Assembly: GCA_013177855.1 (NCBI GenBank)
Contig: JABLYA010000003.1
Coordinates: 1-64,000, forward strand
Source: Ignavibacteria bacterium
GTDB taxonomy: Bacteria; Bacteroidota; Ignavibacteria; Ch128b
DNA: 64,000 nt
Direction: 5' to 3'
Shown here: positions 45,401 through 53,182 of the stretch, in pieces
Layout: each line of letters opens with the position of its first letter
Position numbering within the stretch: the stretch's first letter is position 1
The notes under the pieces: generated by a model
Databases searched by the model: none
What the model saw: only the letters and a program-made list of their open reading frames with translations
Told to the model about the DNA's origin: nothing
Made by a program: the position numbers and the translations under genes

Positions 45401-48400
45401 TTCATTAGCTACAAATACTAATTCATTATTATCTGTTTTATATACTTTACCTTCTACTAAATCTCCATTAGCATTTTTAAATTCATATTTTAAATATACA
45501 GATCTTTTTATAGTAGCTCTTACAGGTTCGTATTCTGGAGTATTAGGTACATTAGCTAAAGCTTCTTCTATAGCTTTATCTAAAGCTTCATCAATTTCTT
45601 TATATTTTTGATCAGCTACATCTCTAGCTAAAATATGTTTATGGAAAACCTCATATCTTGCTTTTCTAGAAGCTAGTACTGCAAAGTCTCTACCCTTTCT
45701 AGTAGCAAAAAACTTTAACATATCTATAGCGTAAAGCCTAGAATTTTCAAGTCTTTGTAAATCTTTTATTAAAGAATTTACTCTTTCTACATTTATTTTA
45801 TCTTTTTGAACATTAGCTTTTTGTATTTGACCATATATATCTTCATATATATTTAAAATATCTCTTACCTCTTTTTCAAAGGCATCAAAATCTTCTTCTG
45901 TACCTATAGTAAACTGTCTATTAAATTCAAATAAATGTTTATCATCCGATTTAGTCTTTTCATCTAATTCTTTTTCTGTATATCTTTCACCTCTTTTTTC
46001 TTCTATTTTCTTTTTAGTATTATAATAAGCTCTCATTTCATCTTTAAAATCTTCTTCTAAAGATGTTTTGATAGCTTTTAAACTATTTAAAGAATTAATA
46101 GCTCTTTGTTTAGCTTCTTCTTTAGAAGAGCTTACTACTTTTAAACTAGATACAGTAGAAGATATATTATTAGTTAAAGTATTAACCTCATTTTCAATAT
46201 TTTTTTCTTTAGTTTTTAAATGTGCATCAACAGTATTTAGTTTTAAAGTATCTATTTTTTCTAGTACATTACTAAATTTTTCTGTAAATGCCTTTGAATC
46301 TAAATTATCAGAATTTAAACTTTCTAATTCATTTTGTATTTCTTGTAAAGATTTTTCAAATTCATCTATAACTTCTATTAAATCTTCTGGTAACTCATCT
46401 CTGGAAATATCTAAGATGAATGATATAGTTTTAAATTTATCTAAAGCTTCTTGTACTTTAGCTTTTTGTGCATTTACAGGATTAGAGTCAAACTCATCTC
46501 CCAAAAACAAACTAAGTTGTTGTGGTTCTTTTTCATCTTTGCTTTTAGAATCAAATTCTTTATTTACTTCACTTAATTTATCTAATTCAGTGATTACACC
46601 ATCATATGCATTCTTTAAACTATTCTTTAATTCTACAATGGATGTATTTAATTCTGAGATAAGTTGCTGCTTTTTAACTTTAAATTCTTCTAATTCTTTT
46701 CTTCTATTATCTAATTCTTTTAATAATTTATTACGTTTTTCTATAACATTAGCAGAAAGTTCTTCTTCTACAGAACTTAATTCTTTTCTTAATTCTTTTA
46801 GTTTAGTATTATTATTAATAACAGCGTTAACATCTTTTTTACCTGTTAACCTTTTATTTTCTAACTCTAATTCAAGTATTTGCCTTTTTAAAGTTAATTT
46901 TTTTATGTTTAATTCATTGTTAAGAGCTACAACTTCAGGGGATACTTCTCCTTTATCTCTTTCTATTAAATCTATTTGAGCTTTAACATCCTCTATAGTT
47001 TTATCTATTTCTTTTATTTGTTCTTCCATCAATTTTTTCTTAGCACTTAATCTACGAATCCTTTCTTTATCTACAGGATGCATAGATCTTTTTAGTAAGA
47101 ACAATAAAGAAGCTCCATCTATAATTTTATTAGAATGCTCATCTATAGCTTGTAATATCTCATCTTGTCTTTGGTCTATAATATCTCCATACGACAATAA
47201 GAAAGCTAACTGCTCTTTATAATCTTCTACATCAGGGTCATAGTATTCAAATTGATTTGTATCTTCAATTTTATTTACAGTTCTTATAGCTTTTCTAATA
47301 GCTTTAATTCTATTTTCAAGTCTATTTATACTTTCTTGTTTAGCCTTCTCTTTTTCTTCAGTACTTAAATTATTATCTTGAATATCAAATAATTTAAAGT
47401 ATGAATCAGCATCCATTTCTTTTAATGACTCTACATAATCATCTACAGTTTGTCCTAATCCAGCTAATTCCCTAGCACGTACAAAAGAAAACAAATCTTG
47501 ATCTTGAGCATCTAAGAATGCTTTTTTATCATTTTCTATTAAACCATCTAAAGCTTTTTGATTAGTATGTAAAGATTCTACTGTATTTTGAATTAGTAAC
47601 CTTGTGCTAAGTGGAAAACTATTACCCTTTTCATTAAAGTAATTTACAAATCTTTCTACGTTTGAATATAGTTCTTTTCTTTCTTTAAAAGCACCATAAG
47701 ATCCACCTACCCACAAGTCTGCTCTTTTACCTGTTTGAGCATCTATACCTAATTTACCAGGTAAAAGTCCTTTACCTGGCATACCTATTAATCCCATAAA
47801 AAATCCCATCCATGCTTCAGTAGAAGCATTTGGATCTGTTAAATTATATAAAATACTCTTTGACATTGAATCTACTAAACTAGCAGATCTAGTTACATTG
47901 TCAGGATCGTATTTTTTAAGATAATAATCTTTAAGAGCTTCATCATAAAATCCCTGTAAAAATTCTTCTGTTCCTTCACTTAATGGATTTTTTATAAAGG
48001 TCTTAATATTATCTAAATGTTTAAATACACCTTTTGGAGGGGTGAATTTTAATTTAACAGTTTCATCTAAAGCAGCTCCTCTTATTTCTTTACCTAAAAC
48101 TTTTCTTTTAAAAAATCCAGGTAAATTTAAAGTTTTTGTAGATTCTTCAATAGCTTCTTCTTTAACTTTATTTTCTGCAAGTGTTTCTCCAGTTTCTAAA
48201 GCTTCATCTACTCCTTTTTTTATTTTTTCTTTATTAGTTTTTGATAAAAATTTACCTGCTGTAGACTTTTCTAATTTTACTAAACTTTTAGGTAATAAAC
48301 TATTAGCAAATCTTAACCCAAAAATAGATGGAAATTGTATAAGGTTAGAAATTCCAACAGTAGCCATATTTAAAGCAAATATGCCATAGCCAGCTGTTAA

Positions 48401-49651
48401 AGCTTTATCTTCAAAATTTAAAACATCTTTTAATACTGCTGCATTTTCCCTTTTTTGTAAAGCTTGTTTAGCTTTTAAATATTCTGCCATTTCTACATCA
48501 GTAGTTTTTGGCATGTTTTCTACAGCTTCGTAATCAGTCCTAAATTTGTTTCTAAATTCTTCTCTTCTATTGTTAGCATAAGTTTGTTTTAAATCTGTAT
48601 AAAAATGATTAGCTTGTAATATAGATTCAAAACCAGCACCTGTTGCTAATTTTCTAGCATTACCTAATGCTCTATCTATAGTTCTAGTACTTGCTAATTT
48701 ATCAGCATATTTACTTATGGATAATACATCATCTGCTTTAGTAGCAGCTTTTCTAGTTTTATCAATAACCCTCACTAATTTTGAAGTTTTGTTAATAGCT
48801 TCAGCTGCAACTTCAGCTTTTTTAAAAGCACTTAAAAATCTTGACCCTTGAGCTAATATTCTAGCACTATTAGCTGCTAAAGCTGTTACTCCAATACCTG
48901 TTGATGCAGTTAAAGCTGCCGCAGCTGCTTCAGTAATAACTGCTCCTGCTATAAAAGCTGCTGCATCTGTTGATAAATCAAAAAGCATTAAAGGATGACT
49001 AAGAGCTTTACCAAAAAACCCCTTTTCTTTAAAATCTAAAGATTTATATACAGGTAGTGTTTTATCTATATATTTGTTTGCATTATCTAAAGCTTGCATT
49101 AATGAGTTATCCAAAAATTTACTAGCATCCCAATTATATAAAGCTGAACCAACTCCATAAATCAAACCTGTAAGACCACCTACTACATTTGTTCCTGTTT
49201 TAAGTGTAAGTTTAGTCATAGATGATCCATATGCTGATAATGCATCTTGTTTTTCTGAACGTCTATGCTCTAACATTTCTGGACTTTGTAATCCAGACAT
49301 TAATTCAGCGCTAGACATTTTTGAATCAAATCTAGATGGTCTATATACATCTGGGTATATACCTGAAAATGATCTATCATCTATATAATCTGCATTTAAT
49401 TGAGATATAATTCTACTTGTTTTATATGCATCAGAAAATGCATTATATGGAACTAGTTCATAAGTTCTAGCAGTTTTTTGTATTAATTTTTTTTGTTCAT
49501 TAGTATATGGATCTACTATAATATTGTTATCTGGTGTTAAATTGCTTGTATTTACTGTAGTTTCATCTATTGTTGGAGTGTTAGGAGTATTACCAGAAAC
49601 AATAGCATTGTTTTGTTCTTGCAATAAAGTTCTTAATTTGTTAATATCCAT
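33407..49651 (-). CDS. Giant virion polyprotein with zincin and RNA polymerase domains (5414 aa)
   Basis: It fills a quarter of the window. Visible regions: N-terminal Ala-rich hydrophobic part (about 225-265); long coiled coils (about 870-1020 and further); a Ser/Lys/Thr linker with two TGFR repeats (about 2590-2675); a zincin metallopeptidase motif HEAFH at 2767-2771; and, at 4272-4276, D-F-D-I-D inside NDSDFDIDKLYVF, the metal-binding loop of the YonO/crAss virion RNA polymerases. The polymerase is expected to enter the cell with the DNA and transcribe early genes. The zincin might cut the polyprotein or a host target. The fusion into one chain is notable. It starts at AGCTATG and lies 12 bases upstream of the 1592-aa gene. 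Confidence 0.88.
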   Translation of the reverse strand: MDINKLRTLLQEQNNAIVSGNTPNTPTIDETTVNTSNLTPDNNIIVDPYTNEQKKLIQKTARTYELVPYNAFSDAYKTSRIISQLNADYIDDRSFSGIYPDVYRPSRFDSKMSSAELMSGLQSPEMLEHRRSEKQDALSAYGSSMTKLTLKTGTNVVGGLTGLIYGVGSALYNWDASKFLDNSLMQALDNANKYIDKTLPVYKSLDFKEKGFFGKALSHPLMLFDLSTDAAAFIAGAVITEAAAAALTASTGIGVTALAANSARILAQGSRFLSAFKKAEVAAEAINKTSKLVRVIDKTRKAATKADDVLSISKYADKLASTRTIDRALGNARKLATGAGFESILQANHFYTDLKQTYANNRREEFRNKFRTDYEAVENMPKTTDVEMAEYLKAKQALQKRENAAVLKDVLNFEDKALTAGYGIFALNMATVGISNLIQFPSIFGLRFANSLLPKSLVKLEKSTAGKFLSKTNKEKIKKGVDEALETGETLAENKVKEEAIEESTKTLNLPGFFKRKVLGKEIRGAALDETVKLKFTPPKGVFKHLDNIKTFIKNPLSEGTEEFLQGFYDEALKDYYLKKYDPDNVTRSASLVDSMSKSILYNLTDPNASTEAWMGFFMGLIGMPGKGLLPGKLGIDAQTGKRADLWVGGSYGAFKERKELYSNVERFVNYFNEKGNSFPLSTRLLIQNTVESLHTNQKALDGLIENDKKAFLDAQDQDLFSFVRARELAGLGQTVDDYVESLKEMDADSYFKLFDIQDNNLSTEEKEKAKQESINRLENRIKAIRKAIRTVNKIEDTNQFEYYDPDVEDYKEQLAFLLSYGDIIDQRQDEILQAIDEHSNKIIDGASLLFLLKRSMHPVDKERIRRLSAKKKLMEEQIKEIDKTIEDVKAQIDLIERDKGEVSPEVVALNNELNIKKLTLKRQILELELENKRLTGKKDVNAVINNNTKLKELRKELSSVEEELSANVIEKRNKLLKELDNRRKELEEFKVKKQQLISELNTSIVELKNSLKNAYDGVITELDKLSEVNKEFDSKSKDEKEPQQLSLFLGDEFDSNPVNAQKAKVQEALDKFKTISFILDISRDELPEDLIEVIDEFEKSLQEIQNELESLNSDNLDSKAFTEKFSNVLEKIDTLKLNTVDAHLKTKEKNIENEVNTLTNNISSTVSSLKVVSSSKEEAKQRAINSLNSLKAIKTSLEEDFKDEMRAYYNTKKKIEEKRGERYTEKELDEKTKSDDKHLFEFNRQFTIGTEEDFDAFEKEVRDILNIYEDIYGQIQKANVQKDKINVERVNSLIKDLQRLENSRLYAIDMLKFFATRKGRDFAVLASRKARYEVFHKHILARDVADQKYKEIDEALDKAIEEALANVPNTPEYEPVRATIKRSVYLKYEFKNANGDLVEGKVYKTDNNELVFVANENSNAVEEIDLTTDTFKDNDQVSDIKAKHLKEVLSEKHKAIEENIEQKKKELDKELEDKRKSLLKEIKSLYFKFPDKLSKIVQNLYENKLKHLKSVRSDIEKSYDLKIKNASSYKEIDRLKKLKEAELKAIDVIIEATKNSINKIKQKIVALTNDYVDNYDFNRNVFVTEIIGGIVNQINEDLTTAQETHYNKALEGIEKLSDKDPDLYEKHLNALEKANEEAIKRINDEVENTRIFLEKSFNDPKIEYIERNVNKVETTIKALRDDKLKELSLEETKQKEKAEEEAEKETEEFLSKYKIKVQTLKAILYRESIGDFSDGKYSKVEQAVDLPIPQVGRIDRETGEYFAIGDIILNRKTNTRYLVVTYRNQNNEDYNVYFEINNDGLAIPIKLYYNEIDGLDDKTVTVVEKTNVEVKFDGDLAIYTTEDGREFLTLVSFQSELLPEDRADYLKTHPKEIEIHFMDEPKNIVHIEKDKNQIKYILDKLNNSTGSKAYKEVDSKGNSHTYPIIEINGRQAYVKYSLKKPVKVKYKVKNKKTGKYEEKEKVIFVYKDAKPINAIKLTPVIDKNEFEKKIKEGTLTADDVESLSTSSKSTISNFTSVEIAQSDFYGKTANAFGENHYEIIKLNGEYYAVKKLPKAYIIYEDSGAIGNGFVPPMLYNSENKPIGVNWDRFKFLNKGLNDLYEKDPNTLDPTETTREHHEYEDKIDTLSSLAGVDILYKVIEKNNKKVIVDDVDANGLPIFNSEPSQRRYYNFINKQLELLGLEEFTKRFKVKYVIYNKDNVKYFEGDSDEIAKSGLDENLNVIDEDTVTIRVVIVDENGNDVLVDDAGNVSIVGKPVYTSLHTPSYANQGLAGSEEFKEAVMNEHKKKRAAIIKSLTQDPSKPIYSSITNSSSGHILFVKPEYSESGGFRRRGVPLEDAFEGNILDIPLSVVTLSDKLPVAIFNIDGKVVTVSCDFAILGHVVTVVKAPNGKYKVIPLITRKITHNEALTVARLLRKVTLENKNELNDIPILPKESTEGTEKTSLITRIIHYGIGNGNSYKHTQFYVDSKKKVIVYGKNTMTFNEFNTEEGFTTLVRWLETTKTFNVNKDLIALSGKFTEYTLDEKGNLKFNIYNSYAKYLLAKSSKSVENPIITTDIALYGGKKGPTFGQINLIVGDVIDNEGNILHQDTKYKKSDFKDSKTKESAEESTKKSNTESGDKNSGLPTGFRRLGTGLANTSSNSSNTPTGFRPFSQSPKKNTSEEDVKDPNDLFIDLYNETTLGFEETGEYPNPGEPNGKNRLNTKQDTNYERENIEKVREWFKQNLPNVPLEVVNRLIETSKGKAFGVYVNGIVKIWEDAEIGTAFHEAFHVVFNSALNTNEKKTLLNTVREKFGKDIDDDTAEEILAEDFRLWKLTGKSDLYTDNNNVKKSLFEKILDFIKKIVDFFTNINNANKIKDLYEAIDSGKFKHINLSKSVNVKTRIADLNTVQVYELVQTVQGRFIHSFIKDGSFIDPKTINKRLIIALFSVLNDRTIDFSIREKVLNNIEDFMNEVALSLQQSGFSVEFTNKLVLDTIYAVNTAKTSGKAKLSQFSTSIKYDDTEKVDDIIEVQAIEVDEFGNEINRDNSQEELIETFTYDEIGEIDKFDDSLSKSHLSKINKGIKLILSGLLEKSDMHTSIGTERYIPFAEVYKTLVNELNGTTTWEGVYGIKHKLQMLAAKSPKYKQLLDYIESLNDKDKVQFISLFAQTFSSKKFRFVRIIINNNGSRVINSDQFTIARKLRNDLINGYITSEYHAEISENKKKAEKYNHFDTKDHPEGLKIAFSDVNNINDPKIRESVENKLRKLGLHIFIRDSILKDKDRMRELIAVIEAILKYNVEQKRIMSDPFSANIINSRLSRLINYVADDTLDFVEYMHLNPEGKPVFEVSSNNYYSTFVNVAKQASKIADATERRMFLEKHFPAIVKAAPYSSWAQIILDGMASDIDIGFSEGVVLNITTPEGIKTFDLSPQDLVFKYLLLYHESKKAGSKTSYIVLRRPSDKSLEPILINLPYSSFDSRSYTIVQLILFEASNNNFKITPNILDPTLFQVVKQIISKHKGSKKELNESDLKNIENELMTLSTELKDSFDKNFINKELEELKEYLDYLNLTNSKYNILKEHIDNFDDDFLKSFIYDFFHTRLEMHMLFLGDFSQFSQLFKRTSGPVATGKAFIQSTEVDDFIQSSENNTNNHIDTIIRDSIKSNNPRARFDLIFRLSEKNKIILLNKIQDSIKVVNNDNTKKILTELYNVVNSVQVTNTDLNIGIIKTKMYSVEDDTIQQFAAIARELYKGSNLSKKEIDEEINYLLSKYKDIQTTDGIGYITLDMYRELLIRAGEWDFDSQESLYNKVKAGEKIDPREILKVFPVLKTQGYGSKVNNIEQTYDSESNERFVTVTPITKNTVYFAKHALFPIIPTIGENSALTVLAKSMEESGIHLVFDETSIKSKITDELEINIFDDTPNVYTDENGVEHYNVPIIHMDGFSARLNTFKIQVDTHNFAEDKVVDGRQIRVKIFDNLFDGGIPTDFDGTEEEFKQLLTSENGIQELRKRSKIFNHYLDYKNTYSNIIYKNFNSFLNSIGLTAIDARTNEPITDLKKYFSHELDDDGSGVIISDNLYSDVEFVVSDYNKFINELKKSLFEMNVPSTVLDQIQVETIERLDKNGNKITINRLKLSIDSLPVVSLIENILYSKFRKSSLRIEKQGTAYVQVPNAYISNPDINQNRSQIFSKEKLNDKDVKTLNEISKNLNFIRNENGKILAAEVYLPNYMAKKLGITTADDLDKIDPRLLNIIGYRIPTQGLNSMLPIKIKGFLPAEFGDTVVIPYEVIAQNDSDFDIDKLYVFRPNVKYKYDSKALNNVKTIETDVNNQLSLANIYDFRLNINSKDPEEILEQLQNFVELVETKKENNEYLSKGELLAYDIIRHYLNNINIVKVEYIEGKVDGNLKEMENKLLEIQHSILLDHNTPSMILPLSAAYLKKEANIQYYMKKEGKMPPSDMTDKDLENYRLSSENDPVKLLSFIEELQQGLTFKSGKRNVSISASYSVLHTGLSFKPVNIVIKDVVINCPFHGKSTVTKHKDYDDTIESVIRFGKKFDASGHVISTHIGMYISANVDIAKDPFIFKLNSNEITNTSRLGLILVGAPRDFVSRFFTQDIIERFTYLKMSSSSLIIKYTDKSNLTPRRTNNPDDYFDYDFYYEYYHSRKKDTGLYKSEREILIQILKEFGVELKNNEDPYKYLKKVNANGRTLTVEDLNLGLTKQMDPDKWNKMQIQILADFIAYRKLGSELITLNKYSSSDKANIYSLSSSYEFSTNQSLSGFSIDLLEPFDEITFQSSKLFNQLFSTITFYCIDIQKYLVHSLKNAGVYPKPKDLDKIREGALSLIFQMSIVHKSTGVYRVFTKDEIYKLISSENQNNTVRKLKRFFEALDNPIFNNNLVFSIDKNGVDSIALRQKQFDEYTIKLLYQAFEELRVYYPNVYNELLKVIAATTGYSNRSNNLLRLINPEVYSEDMSKLLYGIDSRYGVSQEFKNIESFIISSLQSAIFKYAQYNNNIVPKLNLNDYNVEGVYEDGKLIVLSGNKAKLHSFKVVRRIETDDKTYYVNDLYIKVDRNNKGESLYLLVNSSGVQNALEFHDKPSRILEKIDSDKPKIDDNFKTIDKSTEKMLMRFNENMPESTALDYIRDILPIQMFKLLNLSSNNINEIKATNLNEDIGRAKQSRKMSSNDNNTFIHNPNNIPVTENTYITRVDKPYNEEEAFNNYKKKMLEDPFIKELISDIERVRKGSILEAPRSVTINMPVLEQDNTLEILNNFAPGRINLITDNVLYRRFISKDLDAAFKTKLLPNSNKVLIQALEEGNICVVFIEKESFLKSGKVLDKANDEKTTGILLINPSKEEIAKTIINNPNKGLTIVVPTVLSMLNPKRAMQFIDQMRDILMDTTPISEMTDTTRLDTLVDETIAKYWSKMTLSERKNFNNC

Positions 49652-49665
49652 AGCTAATTAAATTA

Positions 49666-51423
49666 TCATTTATTTAAATTATGAGCTTTTGAAATTTCAC
49701 CTATACCTAATATTAAATCATGTTGTACTTGTTCCAAAGGTTTAGAATATGAATTTACTACATTACCATCTCCATCTACATATTCTACTAAACCAAAATA
49801 TCTACCTCTATCTGAATAAATAGAATATTTTGCATTAAGTAGTATATCCTTATAAACGTTATTATCCTTATCAATGTATGGTATATTACTAACAGTTCCT
49901 ATTAAAGTAGGATCTTTTTTATCTGCTACTTTATACTTTTCTGTATGTATTTTATATAACATTTTTGCTAGAGGTAATGTTTCATTATCATAAGCACCAG
50001 TTGGATTACCATATTCATCAAAAGCATTTATTTCTATTACATCTGAAAGCTCTGAACCAGTGCTATTTTTTTTATCATATGTAATCAATAAATTACCATT
50101 AGTAGAAATAGATACTCCTTTTATATTGGATGCATTTAACTTACTTGTAACATTACTAGAAATTCCATTTATATTAAATCCAATTAATCTAGGTAAATTA
50201 TTATTATTTAATACCATATTAACCATACCAGTGCTAGCTTCTTTATCTTTAAAATCTACTTGTGTAGAAAATTTACCAAGAGCTGCATCAAAAGTTTCTT
50301 TTGCTGCTTGTTTTAATCCATCAATATCTAATACAGGTCTTTTATTTTTATCAAGATACATGTATTGTGAATACAATTTTTTAAATTCAGGATAAGCCAT
50401 TAATTTTTTACCAGCATCTTTATCAGTATTATTAATCCAATTTTCTACTAAGTTATATATTGTATTATATTTTCCAGCAGTATTTTTATCTAATCCAGCT
50501 ATATCTTCTTTACCGTATGGTTTATGTTCCCTAGTAGATAATAAAGCATCCTTAGGTATAATTGTAAGGCCTGATCCACTAGACCATCCTGGATTAGCTA
50601 AATAATTTTCTCTAAGTTCTTCTCCACGTACAAGATTTGTTGTAGTCCATTGAGATAATTCTTTATGTAAATAATTATATAATGGCCCTTGTTTTAAATC
50701 TTCTTTTGTAGGATTAGTTATACCAAGAGAAGCTGCTACAGCTCTTACATAAGGATCAGCTGGACTTAGTAATGTTGAAAATCCTTCATTAGCCATTTTA
50801 TCTGCTTCTGCTTGAGCTTCTTCTAGAGTTAAACCTTTTAAAGTCTTAGTACCATATTTATAAAATTTACCACCTTCTACTGGTGTTAATCCCAAACTTT
50901 TTTCTCTAATTCTATTTAATTGTTCTTTATATTGTTCTTGTAATAATTTAAAGTAAGTATCTGCATTAGCAGCTATTAGATCTAATTCTTCAGGAGCTAC
51001 AAATTCTCCATTATCTTTCATTAATTTTTTATCAGCTACAGAATTTCCTCTATAATAAGCTCCCCATTGTCTTTTTAAATTCTCTTCTTCTTTAACTCCT
51101 TCTACATGTTTTTTATTTAATAATTTCCATTTATTAACATATCTATTAGCATTTACCATAGCATTTGCTATATTAGCTAAATCTGGAAATGTTAAATCTA
51201 AAGATTTATTTAATTCTTCTTTAGCTCTATTAATTACTTTATCTCTAGTTTCTTTATCTCTATATTCTTGACCAGTTAAATCATCTACATACATAGCAGC
51301 TGATTGATAACTTTTATCTCTGTTTTCAGCTGCTTTGTTTATTAAGTTTGAGAAAAATTCTACAGGTATCTTAGGAGTTATATCTACTATCTCATTCTCT
51401 GGAGCTTTATAATATCTACCCAT
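49666..51423 (-). CDS. Virion protein of unknown function (585 aa), probable cargo
   Basis: A soluble, helical N-terminal half (charged repeats around KLLQEQYKEQLNRIREK) and a beta-rich C-terminal half. It sits between the Gln-rich protein and the polymerase polyprotein with 11-14 base gaps, so it belongs to the same late operon and is probably packaged. No domain is recognised. Confidence 0.65.
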   Translation of the reverse strand: MGRYYKAPENEIVDITPKIPVEFFSNLINKAAENRDKSYQSAAMYVDDLTGQEYRDKETRDKVINRAKEELNKSLDLTFPDLANIANAMVNANRYVNKWKLLNKKHVEGVKEEENLKRQWGAYYRGNSVADKKLMKDNGEFVAPEELDLIAANADTYFKLLQEQYKEQLNRIREKSLGLTPVEGGKFYKYGTKTLKGLTLEEAQAEADKMANEGFSTLLSPADPYVRAVAASLGITNPTKEDLKQGPLYNYLHKELSQWTTTNLVRGEELRENYLANPGWSSGSGLTIIPKDALLSTREHKPYGKEDIAGLDKNTAGKYNTIYNLVENWINNTDKDAGKKLMAYPEFKKLYSQYMYLDKNKRPVLDIDGLKQAAKETFDAALGKFSTQVDFKDKEASTGMVNMVLNNNNLPRLIGFNINGISSNVTSKLNASNIKGVSISTNGNLLITYDKKNSTGSELSDVIEINAFDEYGNPTGAYDNETLPLAKMLYKIHTEKYKVADKKDPTLIGTVSNIPYIDKDNNVYKDILLNAKYSIYSDRGRYFGLVEYVDGDGNVVNSYSKPLEQVQHDLILGIGEISKAHNLNK

Positions 51424-51434
51424 AGTTGAATGAT

Positions 51435-53120
51435 TTAACGTGATTTTTTAGATTTTTTTAATTTAAAGGATTTTTTTAATTTTCCTCCAAATCTTTTTTT
51501 AGGATTGTCAGATTCATTACTGGAAGTATTAGTTTGATTATCAGTAGTACTTACAGTATTTTCTTCTGGATTAAAACTAAGCTTCCTTAAATTTTCCCAT
51601 GTAATATTACCTTCTTTATCCCAATTTAATTGATAGCCACTTACTAATGCTTGATTAATTAAAGCATTAAATTGTTGTGATAAATCGGTTTTTACAGTAG
51701 AAGCTTTTAATCCAGCTTTTCCTAGATCTGACAATGCTTTATCTCTTATACTACGCATAGCATCTCTTTCCATTGCATTAGCTTCTGCTTCTTTAATTTG
51801 TATCTCAGCATTCTGAGTGTTAGCAGTATTATAAATAGAAGCATTTCTGTTTATTTCATTTTGAAAAGATTGAGCTGTTTTAGATCCTAAATCATTTTGT
51901 AATGATGTAGTAACTCCAGCCATATAATTTAACATAGCACTTGGATTATTAGCTACCATTTGACCAGATTTTATAGCTTGTGCTTTTGCTATATTTGTTT
52001 GATTTTCTAGTAATTTTCTTTCAACAGAATAGTCTTCATATTTAGGAGTTACTCTATCATATTTTACATTTTCTTTTTTATTTAAAACATATGGAATTAA
52101 GGATGTTAGTCCTTGAATACCATATCCTAAATATGCTTCTTTACTTAAAGTATCTAAATAATCTTTATAAGAAGATTTTCCAGCTGTTTCTCCTTTAGAA
52201 GAAGGTGTTTCAGTTGATTCTTCTTTAGTATCAGTTGGAGGATTTCCAGTATAATATTTAGGTAATTTATCTACCTTTTTTTTTAAAAGTGCAGCTCCCA
52301 TAGCAGCTTTTTCTATTGGAGGATTTTGCTGCATTTGTAATAATTGATTTACATCTTGAGGTTGCTCTTGTGGAGCTACAGCACCTTCATCAGATGCTGT
52401 TGGTTGTTCTTGAGTAGGTTCCTCAGGATTACTTGGTTGCTCCTGCATATTTTGATCCTGCATATTTTGCTGTTGCTGCATTTGCTGTTGTTGCATTTGT
52501 TGTTGCTGCTGTTGCTCTAGTTGAGCTTGTTCCTTAGCTTTTTCAACGAATTCAGTTATTTTATCTTTAGCTATATTTGACTTAAGTTCTTCCTGCAACT
52601 GATATAAAGCCTTTAATTCTAAAGTTAAACTTTTTTTAGCTATAGGATCATTTTTATCTAAATCCTTACCTAATCTAACTTTATATTTATTTACTATTCT
52701 TTTAGATTCTTCAGCAAAAGTTCTTTTTTTATTTGGGATTAATATTCTATCTGAGAATACATATCCTCTTTTATTAAAGATAAATGAAGTTTCTCCTTGC
52801 TCTACACTAGCTACAGGATCTACTATATTAGTATTTCCCAAATAATCTACTGGAATCCCACCATAAGGGTTCTCTTCATGAGTACCACCTTTATTATATT
52901 CTTTAAACATACCACCCCCTGCTTTTTTTTCTCTTGCATTTGAAGTATTATTTATAGCAGATTTAGCTGATTCTATCCCATTAGATACTACATTACCTAA
53001 TACATTACCTAATGCAGGCATTGCAATAGAACTGCCAATACTAGCTATAGTACCAATAATATTAAGGAGGTTTGATTTACCTCCTTTAACATTCATGTCA
53101 TTTTCTTCATAATAAGCCAT
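51435..53120 (-). CDS. Gln-rich virion protein (561 aa)
   Basis: I take the ATG at 53120; the longer TTG start two codons upstream lies inside a TATATTTG box. It has a Gly/Ala/Ile-rich N-terminal segment (LLNIIGTIASIGSSIAMPAL), a repetitive Gln/Met tract (about residues 195-230), Pro/Glu-rich linkers and a basic C-terminus (GGKLKKSFKLKKSKKSR). The design suggests a flexible, DNA-contacting or capsid-internal protein. No catalytic motif. Confidence 0.65.
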   Translation of the reverse strand: MAYYEENDMNVKGGKSNLLNIIGTIASIGSSIAMPALGNVLGNVVSNGIESAKSAINNTSNAREKKAGGGMFKEYNKGGTHEENPYGGIPVDYLGNTNIVDPVASVEQGETSFIFNKRGYVFSDRILIPNKKRTFAEESKRIVNKYKVRLGKDLDKNDPIAKKSLTLELKALYQLQEELKSNIAKDKITEFVEKAKEQAQLEQQQQQQMQQQQMQQQQNMQDQNMQEQPSNPEEPTQEQPTASDEGAVAPQEQPQDVNQLLQMQQNPPIEKAAMGAALLKKKVDKLPKYYTGNPPTDTKEESTETPSSKGETAGKSSYKDYLDTLSKEAYLGYGIQGLTSLIPYVLNKKENVKYDRVTPKYEDYSVERKLLENQTNIAKAQAIKSGQMVANNPSAMLNYMAGVTTSLQNDLGSKTAQSFQNEINRNASIYNTANTQNAEIQIKEAEANAMERDAMRSIRDKALSDLGKAGLKASTVKTDLSQQFNALINQALVSGYQLNWDKEGNITWENLRKLSFNPEENTVSTTDNQTNTSSNESDNPKKRFGGKLKKSFKLKKSKKSR

Positions 53121-53123
53121 ATG

Positions 53124-53131
53124 CAAATATA
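53124..53131 (-). promoter_or_regulatory. Candidate -7 box (TATATTTG)
   Basis: The - strand sequence TATATTTG matches TAnnTTTG exactly in a 56-base gap. There is no TTTG at 19 bases upstream, so only the -7 half is supported. It could boost cargo-gene expression. Confidence 0.35.
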
Positions 53132-53182
53132 TTTTAATTTTATTAAATAAATCTTATATAGATAGATACAAATTTTATTAAA

